A stretch of 64,000 nt of DNA from Maridesulfovibrio ferrireducens (GCF_900101105.1 NZ_FNGA01000001.1:248001-312000); one strand, 5' to 3'; counted from the stretch's first letter, positions 44,738 through 53,856 are shown. Notes: generated by a model from the sequence alone, not told the origin. Made by a program: numbers and translations.

Positions 44738-45336
44738 TTATACTCGTCCGTCATGGTGAAGCTGAAAAAGCTGAGGGACGCGCCATCGGACAAACGGATC
44801 TTCCGCTTTCAGAAAATGGACGCAAGCAAGCGACTCTTCTAGCTGAATATCTAAGTAATGTGCCGTTTGAACATCTCTATACAAGTCCTCTTCTGCGAAC
44901 ACGCGAAACAGCTGCAAAAATCGAAAAGACCTGCACTCCAAAGGCTGTCCTCTGTCCTGAATTTGCTGAAATAAATCTCGGAGACTGGGACGGAATCAGT
45001 TTTAAACAAATTAAAAATGAATTTCCAAATGAGTATATTAAACGCGGACAGGATCTTGCAAACTATCGCCCCCCTAATGGGGAAAGTTTTACTGATCTTA
45101 AAAAACGGGTTCAAAGCGGCCTTAAAAAAATCATCGACCTTGACAGTCCGGTCGTTATCGTTACTCATGCCGGAGTGATTCGGATCATGCTCCATATCGC
45201 ATTAGAATTTCCTCTAAACAATATTTTTAAGATATCTCCCCTCCATTGTAACATCACTGTTTTGAAAATAAATCCCGCCGGATTAACGCTTGAAAACTTC
45301 AATATCCCCCCGGATAGAACTCCGCGTCCAGCTTGA
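44734..45336 (+). CDS. Histidine phosphatase superfamily protein (phosphoglycerate mutase-like)
   Basis: The 200-residue protein has the catalytic RHGEAEKAEGR motif, the arginine in YTSPLLRTRETA, a Glu in EINLGDWDG and the second His in VTHAGVIRIML. This resembles CobC/alpha-ribazole phosphatase-type enzymes. It closes the long aldehyde oxidoreductase operon and overlaps the preceding gene by 4 nt. A phosphorylated intermediate of the pathway or of cofactor synthesis is a likely substrate. Confidence 0.82.
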   Translation: MIILVRHGEAEKAEGRAIGQTDLPLSENGRKQATLLAEYLSNVPFEHLYTSPLLRTRETAAKIEKTCTPKAVLCPEFAEINLGDWDGISFKQIKNEFPNEYIKRGQDLANYRPPNGESFTDLKKRVQSGLKKIIDLDSPVVIVTHAGVIRIMLHIALEFPLNNIFKISPLHCNITVLKINPAGLTLENFNIPPDRTPRPA

Positions 45337-45416
45337 CTTTACACCCTCCAGCGGAGACAATAAAAAAAATATGATTTCAAAAATAATCCAACAATATTGA
45401 GCAACAAGGAGTCTTT

Positions 45417-46559
45417 GTGCAGATAACTAAATTCGCCATACCGGAGATAATATTCGGCAACGGCAGTATCAAGTACCTTGCTTCATGTGCGCAACGCTTA
45501 GGTGCAAAAAGGGTTTTACTGGTCAGTGATAAAGGGCTTGAAGCTTCGGGCTGGGTTCAAAAAATCCTGAATATTCTCAAAGAAGCAAATATGGAATGTG
45601 CCTATTTTAATGACCTTACCGCCAACCCCCGGGACTGTCAGGTCCATCAGGGTGCAAAAATGTATCTGGAGCACAAGGCCGATGTAATTATCGGACTTGG
45701 CGGTGGAAGCCCCATCGACGCCGCAAAAGGTATTGCCACCATAGTCAGCAATGGCGGTAAAATCAGCGATTATGAAGGTGCAAACCGCATAAGCCGTCCT
45801 CTGCCGCCCATGATTTTTATCCCGACCACTGCCGGAAGCGGATCAGATGTTTCACAGTACGCAATTATCACAGACAAAGAACGACAAGTAAAAATGGCCA
45901 TCATCAGCCGTTCTCTGGTACCCAATATTTCAATCATCGACCCGGACCTGCTCGTTACAAAATCACGTAAATTAATTCTAGCCTCAGCTATTGACGCACT
46001 TGCCCACGCCATTGAGTCATATGTTTCGAGACTTGCTTCCCCCTTTACTGAATCCCAAGCCTTAAATGCTATTAAGCTGATTGCAGAAAACCTCAACCCT
46101 GCGGCAAATAACAAAGACCCTGAAGCTCTGAGAAATCTGGCTATAGCAAGCACCGCGGCGGGTATGTCCTTCAGTAATGCAGGACTTGGCGTAGGGCATG
46201 CTTTGGCACACTCACTTGGCGGACGCTATGATGTTATGCACGGCATGACTCTGCCTATACTGCTTCCGGCTGTAATACGCTTCAACATACCCAGCTGTAG
46301 AAATAAAATGGCTGTAATTGCCCGTACGATTAACGACGCACATATCTACTCTACTGAGATAGAGGCTGAGCAGGTATGCGACACATTACAACAGATGTTT
46401 GAAGAACTGGACATCCCCATGCGACTGCGCGACCTCCTTCCTGATGACTCTCATATGGAAGACATATGTCATATGGCTGTTCAGGATGCCTGCGCTGTTC
46501 CCAACCCTAGAAAAGCCGACTGGCGCGATCTTCTCGGCATCTGCATCGAGGCGTGGTAA
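45417..46559 (+). CDS. Iron-containing alcohol dehydrogenase (group III)
   Basis: The 380-residue NAD(P)-dependent enzyme has the nucleotide motif GLGGGSPIDAAKG, PTTAGSGSD, and the iron ligands in DALAHAIESY and GVGHALAHSLGG...VMHGM. It starts with GTG 45417 behind AAGGAG. It sits at the head of a unit with the kinase and regulator genes, overlapping the kinase start by 1 nt. It probably interconverts an alcohol with the aldehyde used by the mop enzyme. It is clearly different in sequence from the second enzyme at 49396. Confidence 0.88.
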   Translation: MQITKFAIPEIIFGNGSIKYLASCAQRLGAKRVLLVSDKGLEASGWVQKILNILKEANMECAYFNDLTANPRDCQVHQGAKMYLEHKADVIIGLGGGSPIDAAKGIATIVSNGGKISDYEGANRISRPLPPMIFIPTTAGSGSDVSQYAIITDKERQVKMAIISRSLVPNISIIDPDLLVTKSRKLILASAIDALAHAIESYVSRLASPFTESQALNAIKLIAENLNPAANNKDPEALRNLAIASTAAGMSFSNAGLGVGHALAHSLGGRYDVMHGMTLPILLPAVIRFNIPSCRNKMAVIARTINDAHIYSTEIEAEQVCDTLQQMFEELDIPMRLRDLLPDDSHMEDICHMAVQDACAVPNPRKADWRDLLGICIEAW

Positions 46560-47743
46560 TGAGCAAGAACACTTCACTTCTCGACCTCATAGGAATCGAG
46601 CATAATAAGCTTAATTTCTTTCAGGAATTGCAAAATAATATTCAGGAACTCACGACTCTGAATCTTCAATCAGAAGACCAGCGGCGCGAAATTGCAGCCA
46701 TTCTTGACGGCATAACAGACGTAATGATGGTTCTTTCTGAAAAATTGGAAATCATCTCGGTCAACCATGTTTTTGAACAGCTTTTTCCCGGCATCAATCC
46801 TATAGGTAAAACATGCTACAGCCTGTTTAGAAATGTCGATCATCCGTGTTCTGAATGTCCGGCTTTCCGGGCTCTTTCCACCAACTCTGTGTGTAAAGAA
46901 ACAGCCATATTCCGTATCGACAACAAAAACATGCAGTTTGACATGGTAGCCTCGCCGCTAAAAAACCCTGATCTTACTGAAAACCGCATTCTCATTTTCA
47001 AACGCGATGTAACTTTAGAAAAAGAGTATCAAGCAAAATTTTATCAAGCAGAAAAAATGGCGACTATCGGTGTGCTGGCCGCAGGGGTTGCTCACGAAAT
47101 AAACAACCCTATGGCCGCTGTAGCCGGATTTGCCGAAGGAATTCAGCGTAGACTGGCTAGACTGGATGACTCAGTACCGGAAGAGTTGGCAGAAGATCTT
47201 AACGACTACACAAACACTATTTTAAAAGAATGCCTGCGCTGTCAGGATATCGTAAAAACGCTGCTTTCCTTCAGCCGTCCCATTGCCGCAGATTTTCTTC
47301 CCGTTGACTTCAATCAAGTGGCAAAAGACACGTTAAGATTACTGGATCATCAATTTCGCAAAAGAAAAAACATCCACTTGATAATAGAATTGACCTCCCC
47401 TTTATCTCATATATATGGAGACGAAGCTCAACTTAAGCAGGTCATACTGAATCTCATGACCAACGCTATTGATGCGGTAGGCGAATCCGGCGAGATCCAT
47501 GTTAAAACCTTTACAGAGAATAACCAAGTAGGACTGAAAGTCAGCGACTCAGGGTGCGGCATTCCTCCGGAAAATAAAGATATGCTTTTCGAACCGTTTT
47601 TTACGACTAAATCCGTCGGACACGGAATAGGCATAGGGTTATCTACCTGCTACAATATCGTTAGTGAACACAAAGGTGAAATCATCGTGGACAGCAGCCC
47701 CGGCAAAGGGTCCTGCTTCACAGTACTCCTTCCAATTCAGTGA
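46559..47743 (+). CDS. Cytoplasmic PAS-domain sensor histidine kinase
   Basis: The 394-residue kinase has no membrane helix. A PAS domain (about residues 45-155) contains CSECPAFRAL, a cysteine pair that could sense redox state or bind metal. The H box with His179 is AAGVAHEINNPMAAVAGFAE, followed by the ATPase N, G1 and G2 boxes (NLMTNAIDAVG, SDSGCGIPP, GHGIGIGLSTC). ATG 46559 overlaps the alcohol dehydrogenase stop. The partner is the NtrC-type regulator 10 nt downstream. Confidence 0.9.
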   Translation: MSKNTSLLDLIGIEHNKLNFFQELQNNIQELTTLNLQSEDQRREIAAILDGITDVMMVLSEKLEIISVNHVFEQLFPGINPIGKTCYSLFRNVDHPCSECPAFRALSTNSVCKETAIFRIDNKNMQFDMVASPLKNPDLTENRILIFKRDVTLEKEYQAKFYQAEKMATIGVLAAGVAHEINNPMAAVAGFAEGIQRRLARLDDSVPEELAEDLNDYTNTILKECLRCQDIVKTLLSFSRPIAADFLPVDFNQVAKDTLRLLDHQFRKRKNIHLIIELTSPLSHIYGDEAQLKQVILNLMTNAIDAVGESGEIHVKTFTENNQVGLKVSDSGCGIPPENKDMLFEPFFTTKSVGHGIGIGLSTCYNIVSEHKGEIIVDSSPGKGSCFTVLLPIQ

Positions 47744-47753
47744 GATAATAATA

Positions 47754-49094
47754 ATGCCGGAATCATATAAAATTCTTGTTATAGATGACGAAGAATCCAT
47801 ACTGAAACTACTTAGTAAGGAGCTGGCAAGCCCTGAACGGATTCTCCATACTGCAAACTGCGCTGAAGCCGCCAGAGAGCAGATACGAAAAAACCGCTAC
47901 GACGTAATCATTTCTGATATAAGACTACCTGACGGAAACGGGCTTGAACTTCTTACCGAATTCAAGGACATCGAGCCGGATGGAGAAGTCATCCTCATCA
48001 CCGGGCATGGCAACATTGATAACGCAGTGGAAGCAATCCGCATAGGCGCATACGATTACATAACCAAGCCTTTCAGACTCGATAGAGTGGAACTGGTAGT
48101 TGAACGGGCATGGCAAAGAGTCTGCCTGCAACGAGAAAACCGCAGCTATAAACATTCTCAAAACGATACAGCCAGCACACAGCTTATCGGCAAAGCCAGT
48201 TCGATAAAACATATTCACCATCTAATCAGCAAAGTAGCTCCAACGGAAGTTCCTGTCCTTATCACTGGAGATTCAGGGGCGGGTAAAGACGTTGTTGCAC
48301 GCAGTATTCATACGGCAAGCAGGCGTTCCGGCAAACCTCTCATAGTAAAGAACTGCGCAACTCTGCAAAAAGAACTCGCACGCAGTGAACTTTTCGGACA
48401 TGCACGCGGTTCATTTACCGGAGCCACGGATAACAGTGACGGGCTTATGACCTTTGCCCATACCGGGACTCTTTTTCTGGATGAAATAGGTGAACTGCCG
48501 ATGGAAGTGCAAGCTTCCCTACTGCGCGTGCTGGAATCACATACTTTCCGCAGAGTCGGAGAAAAAGACGAACGCACAGTGGATATACGCTTTCTTTTCG
48601 CCACGAACCGTAACCTTACGCAGGAAGTTGAAGCCGGAAGATTTCATGAAGCTCTCTTTCATCGCATCAATGTATTCAATATTAATCTGCCGCCCCTTAA
48701 AGACAGGCGGGAAGATGTGCCACTGCTCGTAGATTTTTTCCTTAGAAAACTTGGTCAGCAAATGGGGCAAGGTGAATACACTGTGAGCGAACGGGCCATG
48801 CAGTGCATGCTTTCCTACTATTGGCCGGGCAATGTCCGCGAACTCAGAAACGTTCTTGAACGAAGTATTATCCTGTCCGATAATTACGTGATTACCTGCA
48901 ACTGCCTTCCCCGCGAAATTGCAGATCAACCGGAAAGGGATAGCGAAACAGGAATACTCTCATTAGAACGCATGGAGCGGGAACATATTATCAAAGCTAT
49001 TGATTTCTTTAGCGGTAACAAACTTAAGGCTGCCGAAGCTTTGGGAATCGGACGTAAAACTCTGTACCGCAAAATTGATAAGTATAATCTTTAG
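47754..49094 (+). CDS. NtrC-family sigma-54 response regulator
   Basis: The 446-residue regulator has a receiver domain with Asp55 in VIISDIRLPDG, an AAA+ domain with Walker A GDSGAGKD at 172-179, the sigma-54 contact loop as GSFTGA (a variant of GAFTGA), Walker B in GTLFLDEIGEL, and a Fis-type HTH (NKLKAAEALGIGRKTLYRKI). The start at ATG 47754 gives the usual receiver N-terminus; the frame is open upstream within the kinase gene. It likely binds the element at 49113 and its copy at 31820. Confidence 0.92.
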   Translation: MPESYKILVIDDEESILKLLSKELASPERILHTANCAEAAREQIRKNRYDVIISDIRLPDGNGLELLTEFKDIEPDGEVILITGHGNIDNAVEAIRIGAYDYITKPFRLDRVELVVERAWQRVCLQRENRSYKHSQNDTASTQLIGKASSIKHIHHLISKVAPTEVPVLITGDSGAGKDVVARSIHTASRRSGKPLIVKNCATLQKELARSELFGHARGSFTGATDNSDGLMTFAHTGTLFLDEIGELPMEVQASLLRVLESHTFRRVGEKDERTVDIRFLFATNRNLTQEVEAGRFHEALFHRINVFNINLPPLKDRREDVPLLVDFFLRKLGQQMGQGEYTVSERAMQCMLSYYWPGNVRELRNVLERSIILSDNYVITCNCLPREIADQPERDSETGILSLERMEREHIIKAIDFFSGNKLKAAEALGIGRKTLYRKIDKYNL

Positions 49095-49112
49095 TCTGAC
49101 AAGACCTCCGCG

Positions 49113-49152
49113 TGTGACACACTGCCCTCATATTCTGTAGCAAAACGACACA
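49113..49152 (+). promoter_or_regulatory. Upstream activating element B (shared with 31820)
   Basis: TGTGACACA at 49113-49121 lies within the palindrome GTGTGACACAC; after 19 nt comes CAAAACGACACA at 49141-49152. Spacing and distance to the -24 box (198 bp to GG) match element A. It is a likely NtrC-type regulator site, close to the regulator's own gene. Confidence 0.8.
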
Positions 49153-49309
49153 GTAGCTCGCGAGTGCATATTCTATATACCTCGCGAGCTTCACTTCCTT
49201 CATTTTTTCTAAAAAAACGGACCGCATCCCTGATGTCCGAAGCGAATACAGATCCATTCCCGACTCTCCTCGAACCACTTAAGCATCTAGAATAAAAGAG
49301 TTTATACTT

Positions 49310-49325
49310 TGGCCCCCTTATTGCT
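49310..49325 (+). promoter_or_regulatory. Sigma-54 (-24/-12) promoter of the second alcohol dehydrogenase
   Basis: TGGCCCCCTTATTGCT carries TGGC at -24 and TTGCT at -12, with GG and GC 10 nt apart. Transcription would begin near 49336, about 60 nt before the start codon. Confidence 0.8.
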
Positions 49326-49395
49326 AATAGAGAACTATTAATAAGCACTTGGCAGGTACAACCTTCAAAAACATGTAGCTCAAGGATGGTCCCAA

Positions 49396-50577
49396 ATGGC
49401 AGTACGTGAAGAAGTATACGGTTTCTTTATTCCTAGTGTAACCCTCATCGGTATCGGCGCACACAAGGAAATTCCAGCCCGCATTCGTTCTCTTGGAGGC
49501 AAGAAGCCTCTACTGGTTACCGACAAAGGAATCACTGCAATAGGTATGACCAAACAGATTGCAGACATCTTGAAAGCTGAAGGCATGGAATGCGTTGTTT
49601 ATGATGAAACTATCCCAAACCCAACCGATAAAAACGTTGCTGACGGTGTAAAGGTATACAAAGACAATAAGTGTGATTCACTTATCACCCTCGGCGGCGG
49701 AAGCTCACATGACTGTGGTAAAGGTGTAGGCCTTGTTGTTGCGAACGGCGGCACAATTCACGACTACGAAGGCGTGGACAAATCAACAAAGGCAATGCCT
49801 CCTTACATCGCAGTTAACACAACTGCTGGTACCGCTTCAGAAATGACCCGTTTTTGCATCATCACCGACACATCCCGCAAAGTAAAAATGGCAATCGTTG
49901 ACTGGCGCGTAACTCCAGGTATTGCTCTTGATGATCCATTACTCATGATGGGTATGCCACCAGCCCTTACCGCTGCTACCGGTATGGATGCTCTTACTCA
50001 TTCCATTGAAGCATATGTTTCTACTATTGCTACCCCGATCACAGATGCTTGTGCTGAAAAATCTATCAGACTCATTTCCCAATTCCTGCGCCGCGCAGTA
50101 GCTAACGGTCAGGACATCGAAGCCCGCGAAGGCATGTGTTACGCACAGTACATGGGTGGTATGGCATTCAACAACGCCAGCCTCGGTCATGTTCATGCTA
50201 TGGCTCATCAGCTTGGCGGATTCTACGACCTGCCTCATGGCGAATGTAATGCTATCCTTCTTCCTTATGTTGAAGAGTACAACCTGATCTCTAACGTCGA
50301 CCGTTTCTGCGACATGGCAGAATGGCTCGGAGCAAATATCACAGGACTCTCCAAGCGTGATGGAGCAGACGCTTGTCTTGCCGCAATCCGTAAACTCTCA
50401 AGCGATGTAGGCATTCCTTCCGGCTTGATTGCTCTCGGCGAACGTTACGGCAAGAAAGTATCTGAAAAAGACATCCCGACTATGACAGCTAACGCACAGA
50501 AAGATGCTTGTGGTCTTACTAACCCACGTTGCATGACAGACGCAGCAGTTGCAGCCATTTATAAAGCAGCACTTTAA
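49396..50577 (+). CDS. Iron-containing alcohol dehydrogenase, Desulfovibrio type
   Basis: The 393-residue NAD-dependent enzyme shows ITLGGGSSHDCGKGVGL, NTTAGTASEMTRF, and the metal ligands in MDALTHSIEAY and LGHVHAMAHQLGG...LPHGE. It resembles the abundant alcohol dehydrogenase of Desulfovibrio used for ethanol and other short alcohols. ATG 49396 follows CAAGGATGG. It is monocistronic, with a sigma-54 promoter and an upstream element shared with the aldehyde oxidoreductase operon, which points to coordinated alcohol and aldehyde oxidation. Confidence 0.92.
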   Translation: MAVREEVYGFFIPSVTLIGIGAHKEIPARIRSLGGKKPLLVTDKGITAIGMTKQIADILKAEGMECVVYDETIPNPTDKNVADGVKVYKDNKCDSLITLGGGSSHDCGKGVGLVVANGGTIHDYEGVDKSTKAMPPYIAVNTTAGTASEMTRFCIITDTSRKVKMAIVDWRVTPGIALDDPLLMMGMPPALTAATGMDALTHSIEAYVSTIATPITDACAEKSIRLISQFLRRAVANGQDIEAREGMCYAQYMGGMAFNNASLGHVHAMAHQLGGFYDLPHGECNAILLPYVEEYNLISNVDRFCDMAEWLGANITGLSKRDGADACLAAIRKLSSDVGIPSGLIALGERYGKKVSEKDIPTMTANAQKDACGLTNPRCMTDAAVAAIYKAAL

Positions 50578-50937
50578 TTAAACGAGCTTCGGTCGGTTCC
50601 GGCGGGCAACCCGGAATCGACCGCTCATAATATTCAGTCAACGAACAGCCGGGTATACACAGAGAATGGATTGACTGAGGCAAGCCTGACTGTTCGAAAA
50701 GTCCGACAGTAGAGTTCGGGTGGAGCCGAATACTCACCACACTGCCGACAGACTACATATTTCCGAGGGGGGTTAACTCCCCCTCTGATCAAAAAAGCAT
50801 CTATCCCCTTCTATTCCCCCAAAGCTTTTATAATCTACCGCTGTACAATTTCGCCCGCACTTATTATTGACATCTGACAAACCAAAATCACTTCATGATT
50901 TATGTTGAAACCCTATTCACAACCTATAGGATTACAG
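50578..50937 (+). other. 360-bp intergenic region with several stem-loops; possible structured RNA
   Basis: Between the alcohol dehydrogenase and the ATP-grasp gene there is no coding frame but a string of stems: 50590-50602 with 50611-50623 (one G-T pair), CAGTCAA 50635-50641 with TTGACTG 50671-50677, CTGTTCG/CGACAG near 50690-50709, GAGT-TCGG/CCGA-ACTC near 50713-50736, and GAGGGGG/CCCCCTC at 50765-50785. It may be a 3' UTR with terminators or a small RNA. I do not recognise a known riboswitch. Confidence 0.45.
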
Positions 50938-52107
50938 ATGTTTATTTTAGAAAAACCATATGTCTCTGATTTACTTAAAAACACCCTGACCGAACTGAAA
51001 GCAAAAGTTCTGGAAAATGAAACAGCTCGCGCGGCAATGCAGGATTACCCTCTTTCGCTTGTGAACGAGCAGGATTTCATCAACTTTTATAAGGCAAACC
51101 CTGATCAGCCTGTCTATTCCAATTCTGAAAACGCTATCAACTGGATCGACAACAATTTAACTTCCAGTGATCTGTCACAAAAAATTCGCTTATTTAAAGA
51201 CAAAGCCGCCTTTCGTGATCTCGTAAAAGATTTATATCCCGACTTTTTTTATAAAACAGTTCCATTCGAAGAACTTGATTCAATAAATCCCAAAGACCTG
51301 CCTATCCCCTGCGTAATCAAGCCGAGCGTTGGATTTTTCAGCCTTGGTGTGCACATGGTAGAATCAATTCAAGGCTGGCATGACGCCGTTTCCGCAATCA
51401 AAGAAGAAATTGAACACATCAAGACCATGTATCCCGCCAAAGTTCTTGAGCTGGATATGTTTATCATTGAGCAGTGTATCGAAGGCGAAGAGTTTGCAGT
51501 TGATGCATATTTCGACAAGGAAGGAAAACCCGTAATTCTCGACATTCTGGGACATCTTTTCGCATCAAGCGATGACGTAAGCGACAGAGTCTATATAACT
51601 TCCACTGATATCATCCAAAAGTGGCATGACAAGTTTGAAGGGCTGCTGACTGAAATAGGAAAACGCGCCGGACTCAAAAATTTCCCGCTCCATATTGAAA
51701 TCAGAGGCGATGAAAAAGGTAATCTGGGAGTAATTGAAGTTAACCCCATGCGCTTTGCTGGCTGGTGCGTAACGGATCTTGCCTACTTCGCATACGGAAT
51801 CAACCCGTATAAATATTTCATGGAAGGACTCACCCCGGATTGGGATGATATATTTGAAAAGAATAAAGACAAAGTCTGCGCCATGGCAATTGGTGAAATA
51901 GACTCAAGCGTTGACCGTTCAAAAATCAAAGGTGTGAACTACGAATCATTCAATTCATACTTCACTAAACCACTTGAATTACGAAAGATTGATTATAAAG
52001 AGTTCCCTATTTTCGCATTCATGTTCGCAGAATTTGAAAAGGACAATATGGCAGAACTTAAAAAATTCCTTCATGCTGATTTAAGTGAGTATTTGATTTT
52101 TGAGTAG
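50938..52107 (+). CDS. ATP-grasp domain protein
   Basis: The 389-residue protein has an ATP-grasp core: IPCVIKPSVGFFSLGVHMV (ATP lysine), IIEQCIEGEEFAVDAYF, and metal-ligand residues in LGVIEVNPMRFAGW. These enzymes join a carboxylate to an amine or thiol through an acyl phosphate. ATG 50938 after AGGATTACAG is preferred over the upstream ATG at 50902. No partner gene is adjacent and the substrate is unknown. Confidence 0.8.
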   Translation: MFILEKPYVSDLLKNTLTELKAKVLENETARAAMQDYPLSLVNEQDFINFYKANPDQPVYSNSENAINWIDNNLTSSDLSQKIRLFKDKAAFRDLVKDLYPDFFYKTVPFEELDSINPKDLPIPCVIKPSVGFFSLGVHMVESIQGWHDAVSAIKEEIEHIKTMYPAKVLELDMFIIEQCIEGEEFAVDAYFDKEGKPVILDILGHLFASSDDVSDRVYITSTDIIQKWHDKFEGLLTEIGKRAGLKNFPLHIEIRGDEKGNLGVIEVNPMRFAGWCVTDLAYFAYGINPYKYFMEGLTPDWDDIFEKNKDKVCAMAIGEIDSSVDRSKIKGVNYESFNSYFTKPLELRKIDYKEFPIFAFMFAEFEKDNMAELKKFLHADLSEYLIFE

Positions 52108-52129
52108 ACGAGATATTTAAACTAAAAAA

Positions 52130-52151
52130 GGCCAAAGCGTGAGCTTTGGCC
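52130..52151. terminator. Bidirectional terminator between converging genes
   Basis: GGCCAAAGC (52130-52138) and GCTTTGGCC (52143-52151) form a 9-bp stem with a GTGA-type loop. An A-run on the left gives a T-run on the minus strand, so it ends the SulP gene and probably also the ATP-grasp gene. Confidence 0.85.
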
Positions 52152-52176
52152 TTATATGACTTAATAAAAATGTATA

Positions 52177-53856
52177 TTAAGCTTTTTTAGGAGGAGAGAT
52201 ATGTAATACTGTCTGTGCTATAGCTGTTGGAAAATCAGGGAAGATATTTTCTGGCCCAACGAGCTTATCAGTGCCGAGCCGCTCCATAATTTTACGTATG
52301 TTGGAATGGACTCCTGAAAGTAAAATCTTGATCCCCTGAGCCTGCGTCTGACGAATTACTGTTTCCAAAGCTTCAATGCCTGTAGCATCTATGACCGGTA
52401 CTAAGCGCATACAAAGAACGATAACCTCAGGTTTCTTTCGAGTAAATCTCATAACGTCGATAAAACGTTGAGCCATTCCGAAAAAGAATGGCCCTGAAAT
52501 TTCATAAACAACAACTTTCTCACGACCATCCTTCCTGCTGAACCTCTCCTCTCTAGGCAATCCTGTATCCAAACTGTGTATGTCTGAAATTTCACTCATC
52601 CGCTTCATAAACAATAAGGCTGCAAGTACAACTCCAACCTCAACGGCAACTGTCAGGTCTACAAAAACAGTAAGTCCGAAGGCTATCAGCATAACCACAG
52701 AGTCAGACTTTGGAGCAAAGAACAAACGGCGCATACGATGAGGGTCACTCATATCCCATGCTACGAGCATGAGAACGCCAGCAAGACTGGCCAGCGGGAT
52801 GTGCGAGGCCAGCGGTGCACAGGCCGCAATAAATAAAATTAATGTTAACGCATGGATAATCCCGGCCATAGGGGAATAAGCCCCGGCCCGAATGTTTGTA
52901 GCAGTTCTGGCAATTGCGCCGGTTGCAGGAATACCCCCAAAGAGCGCAGACCCCATATTAGCCAATCCTTGGGCCACAAGTTCTGTGGAAGAATTGTGAC
53001 GATCTCCACTCATTCCGTCAGCAACAGTCGCACTGAGTAATGATTCAATACCCGCAAGTATCGCAATCGTGAGAGCATCAGGCAATAAACTTTGAATCTT
53101 TCCACTAAAATGCCAAAAAGGAACAAACGCAGGCAATGTTGAAGGAATCCCGCCAAATCGCGTCCCGATTGTTTCAATTTCAAGTCCAAAAATCCACGTT
53201 ACAGCCGTAGCTACAAATATACCGACAAAAGGTGCCGGAATTTTCGGAATGTATCGCCGGACAAGTAGCATTAATAGGAGGGTAACGACCCCAAGGGTGA
53301 GAGTTGTGCTATCTGTTGTTGAAATATTCTGGGCACACACTTGAATACGTTCAACAAAATCCGAAGGTAACTGCTCAATTTTGAGTCCCAAAAAATCTTT
53401 GATTTGAGAAGTAAATATGAGCAGCCCTATCCCTGAGGTAAATCCAGTTGTTACGGGATATGGAATATATTGTAATAATTTACCTAAACCGAATACGCCC
53501 ATTAATATCAGTAAGAAGCCAGCCATTAATGTCGCAACAATCATTCCTTCGTAACCTTGACGAGCTATAACCCCCGCAATGATAACAACAAAGGCGCCAG
53601 TAGGACCACCGATTTGAAAACGGGTGCCTCCCAATGCGGAAATAACGAATCCTGCGACAATAGCTGTTATGATTCCTTTCTCTGGAGGTGCTCCTGAAGC
53701 AATTGCAAACGCCATTGCCAATGGCAAAGCCACGATGCCAACAGTTATTCCTGCTGCAAAATCGCATCGAAATGATTGAAGAGAATATCCAGACTTAAAA
53801 TAATTCACACTGGCTGGAATGAGAAAACGAAATCGGGACCGTAAAGATGAGTCCAT
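52177..53856 (-). CDS. SulP family anion transporter with STAS domain
   Basis: The 559-residue membrane protein has the SulP hallmark segments (AAGITVGIVALPLAMAFAIA, GGTRFQIGGPTGAFVV, GSALFGGIPATGAIARTATN) across about 12 helices, and a cytoplasmic STAS domain near the C-terminus (PVIDATGIEALETVIRQ). It may carry sulfate, bicarbonate or another anion; in a sulfate reducer sulfate is plausible but not shown. ATG 53856 is chosen because GGAGG stands 7 nt upstream; the frame is open further up without a ribosome-binding site. Confidence 0.9.
   Translation of the reverse strand: MDSSLRSRFRFLIPASVNYFKSGYSLQSFRCDFAAGITVGIVALPLAMAFAIASGAPPEKGIITAIVAGFVISALGGTRFQIGGPTGAFVVIIAGVIARQGYEGMIVATLMAGFLLILMGVFGLGKLLQYIPYPVTTGFTSGIGLLIFTSQIKDFLGLKIEQLPSDFVERIQVCAQNISTTDSTTLTLGVVTLLLMLLVRRYIPKIPAPFVGIFVATAVTWIFGLEIETIGTRFGGIPSTLPAFVPFWHFSGKIQSLLPDALTIAILAGIESLLSATVADGMSGDRHNSSTELVAQGLANMGSALFGGIPATGAIARTATNIRAGAYSPMAGIIHALTLILFIAACAPLASHIPLASLAGVLMLVAWDMSDPHRMRRLFFAPKSDSVVMLIAFGLTVFVDLTVAVEVGVVLAALLFMKRMSEISDIHSLDTGLPREERFSRKDGREKVVVYEISGPFFFGMAQRFIDVMRFTRKKPEVIVLCMRLVPVIDATGIEALETVIRQTQAQGIKILLSGVHSNIRKIMERLGTDKLVGPENIFPDFPTAIAQTVLHISPPKKA

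Larger units (their letters stand above)
49095..49395. other. 301-bp control region upstream of the second alcohol dehydrogenase
   Basis: No gene is present. The region contains the upstream element at 49113, an inverted repeat CTCGCGAG...CTCGCGAG (49157-49164 and 49181-49188) and the -24/-12 promoter at 49310. The two CTCGCGAG palindromes lie 24 bp apart between the element and the promoter; their role is unknown. Confidence 0.7.
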
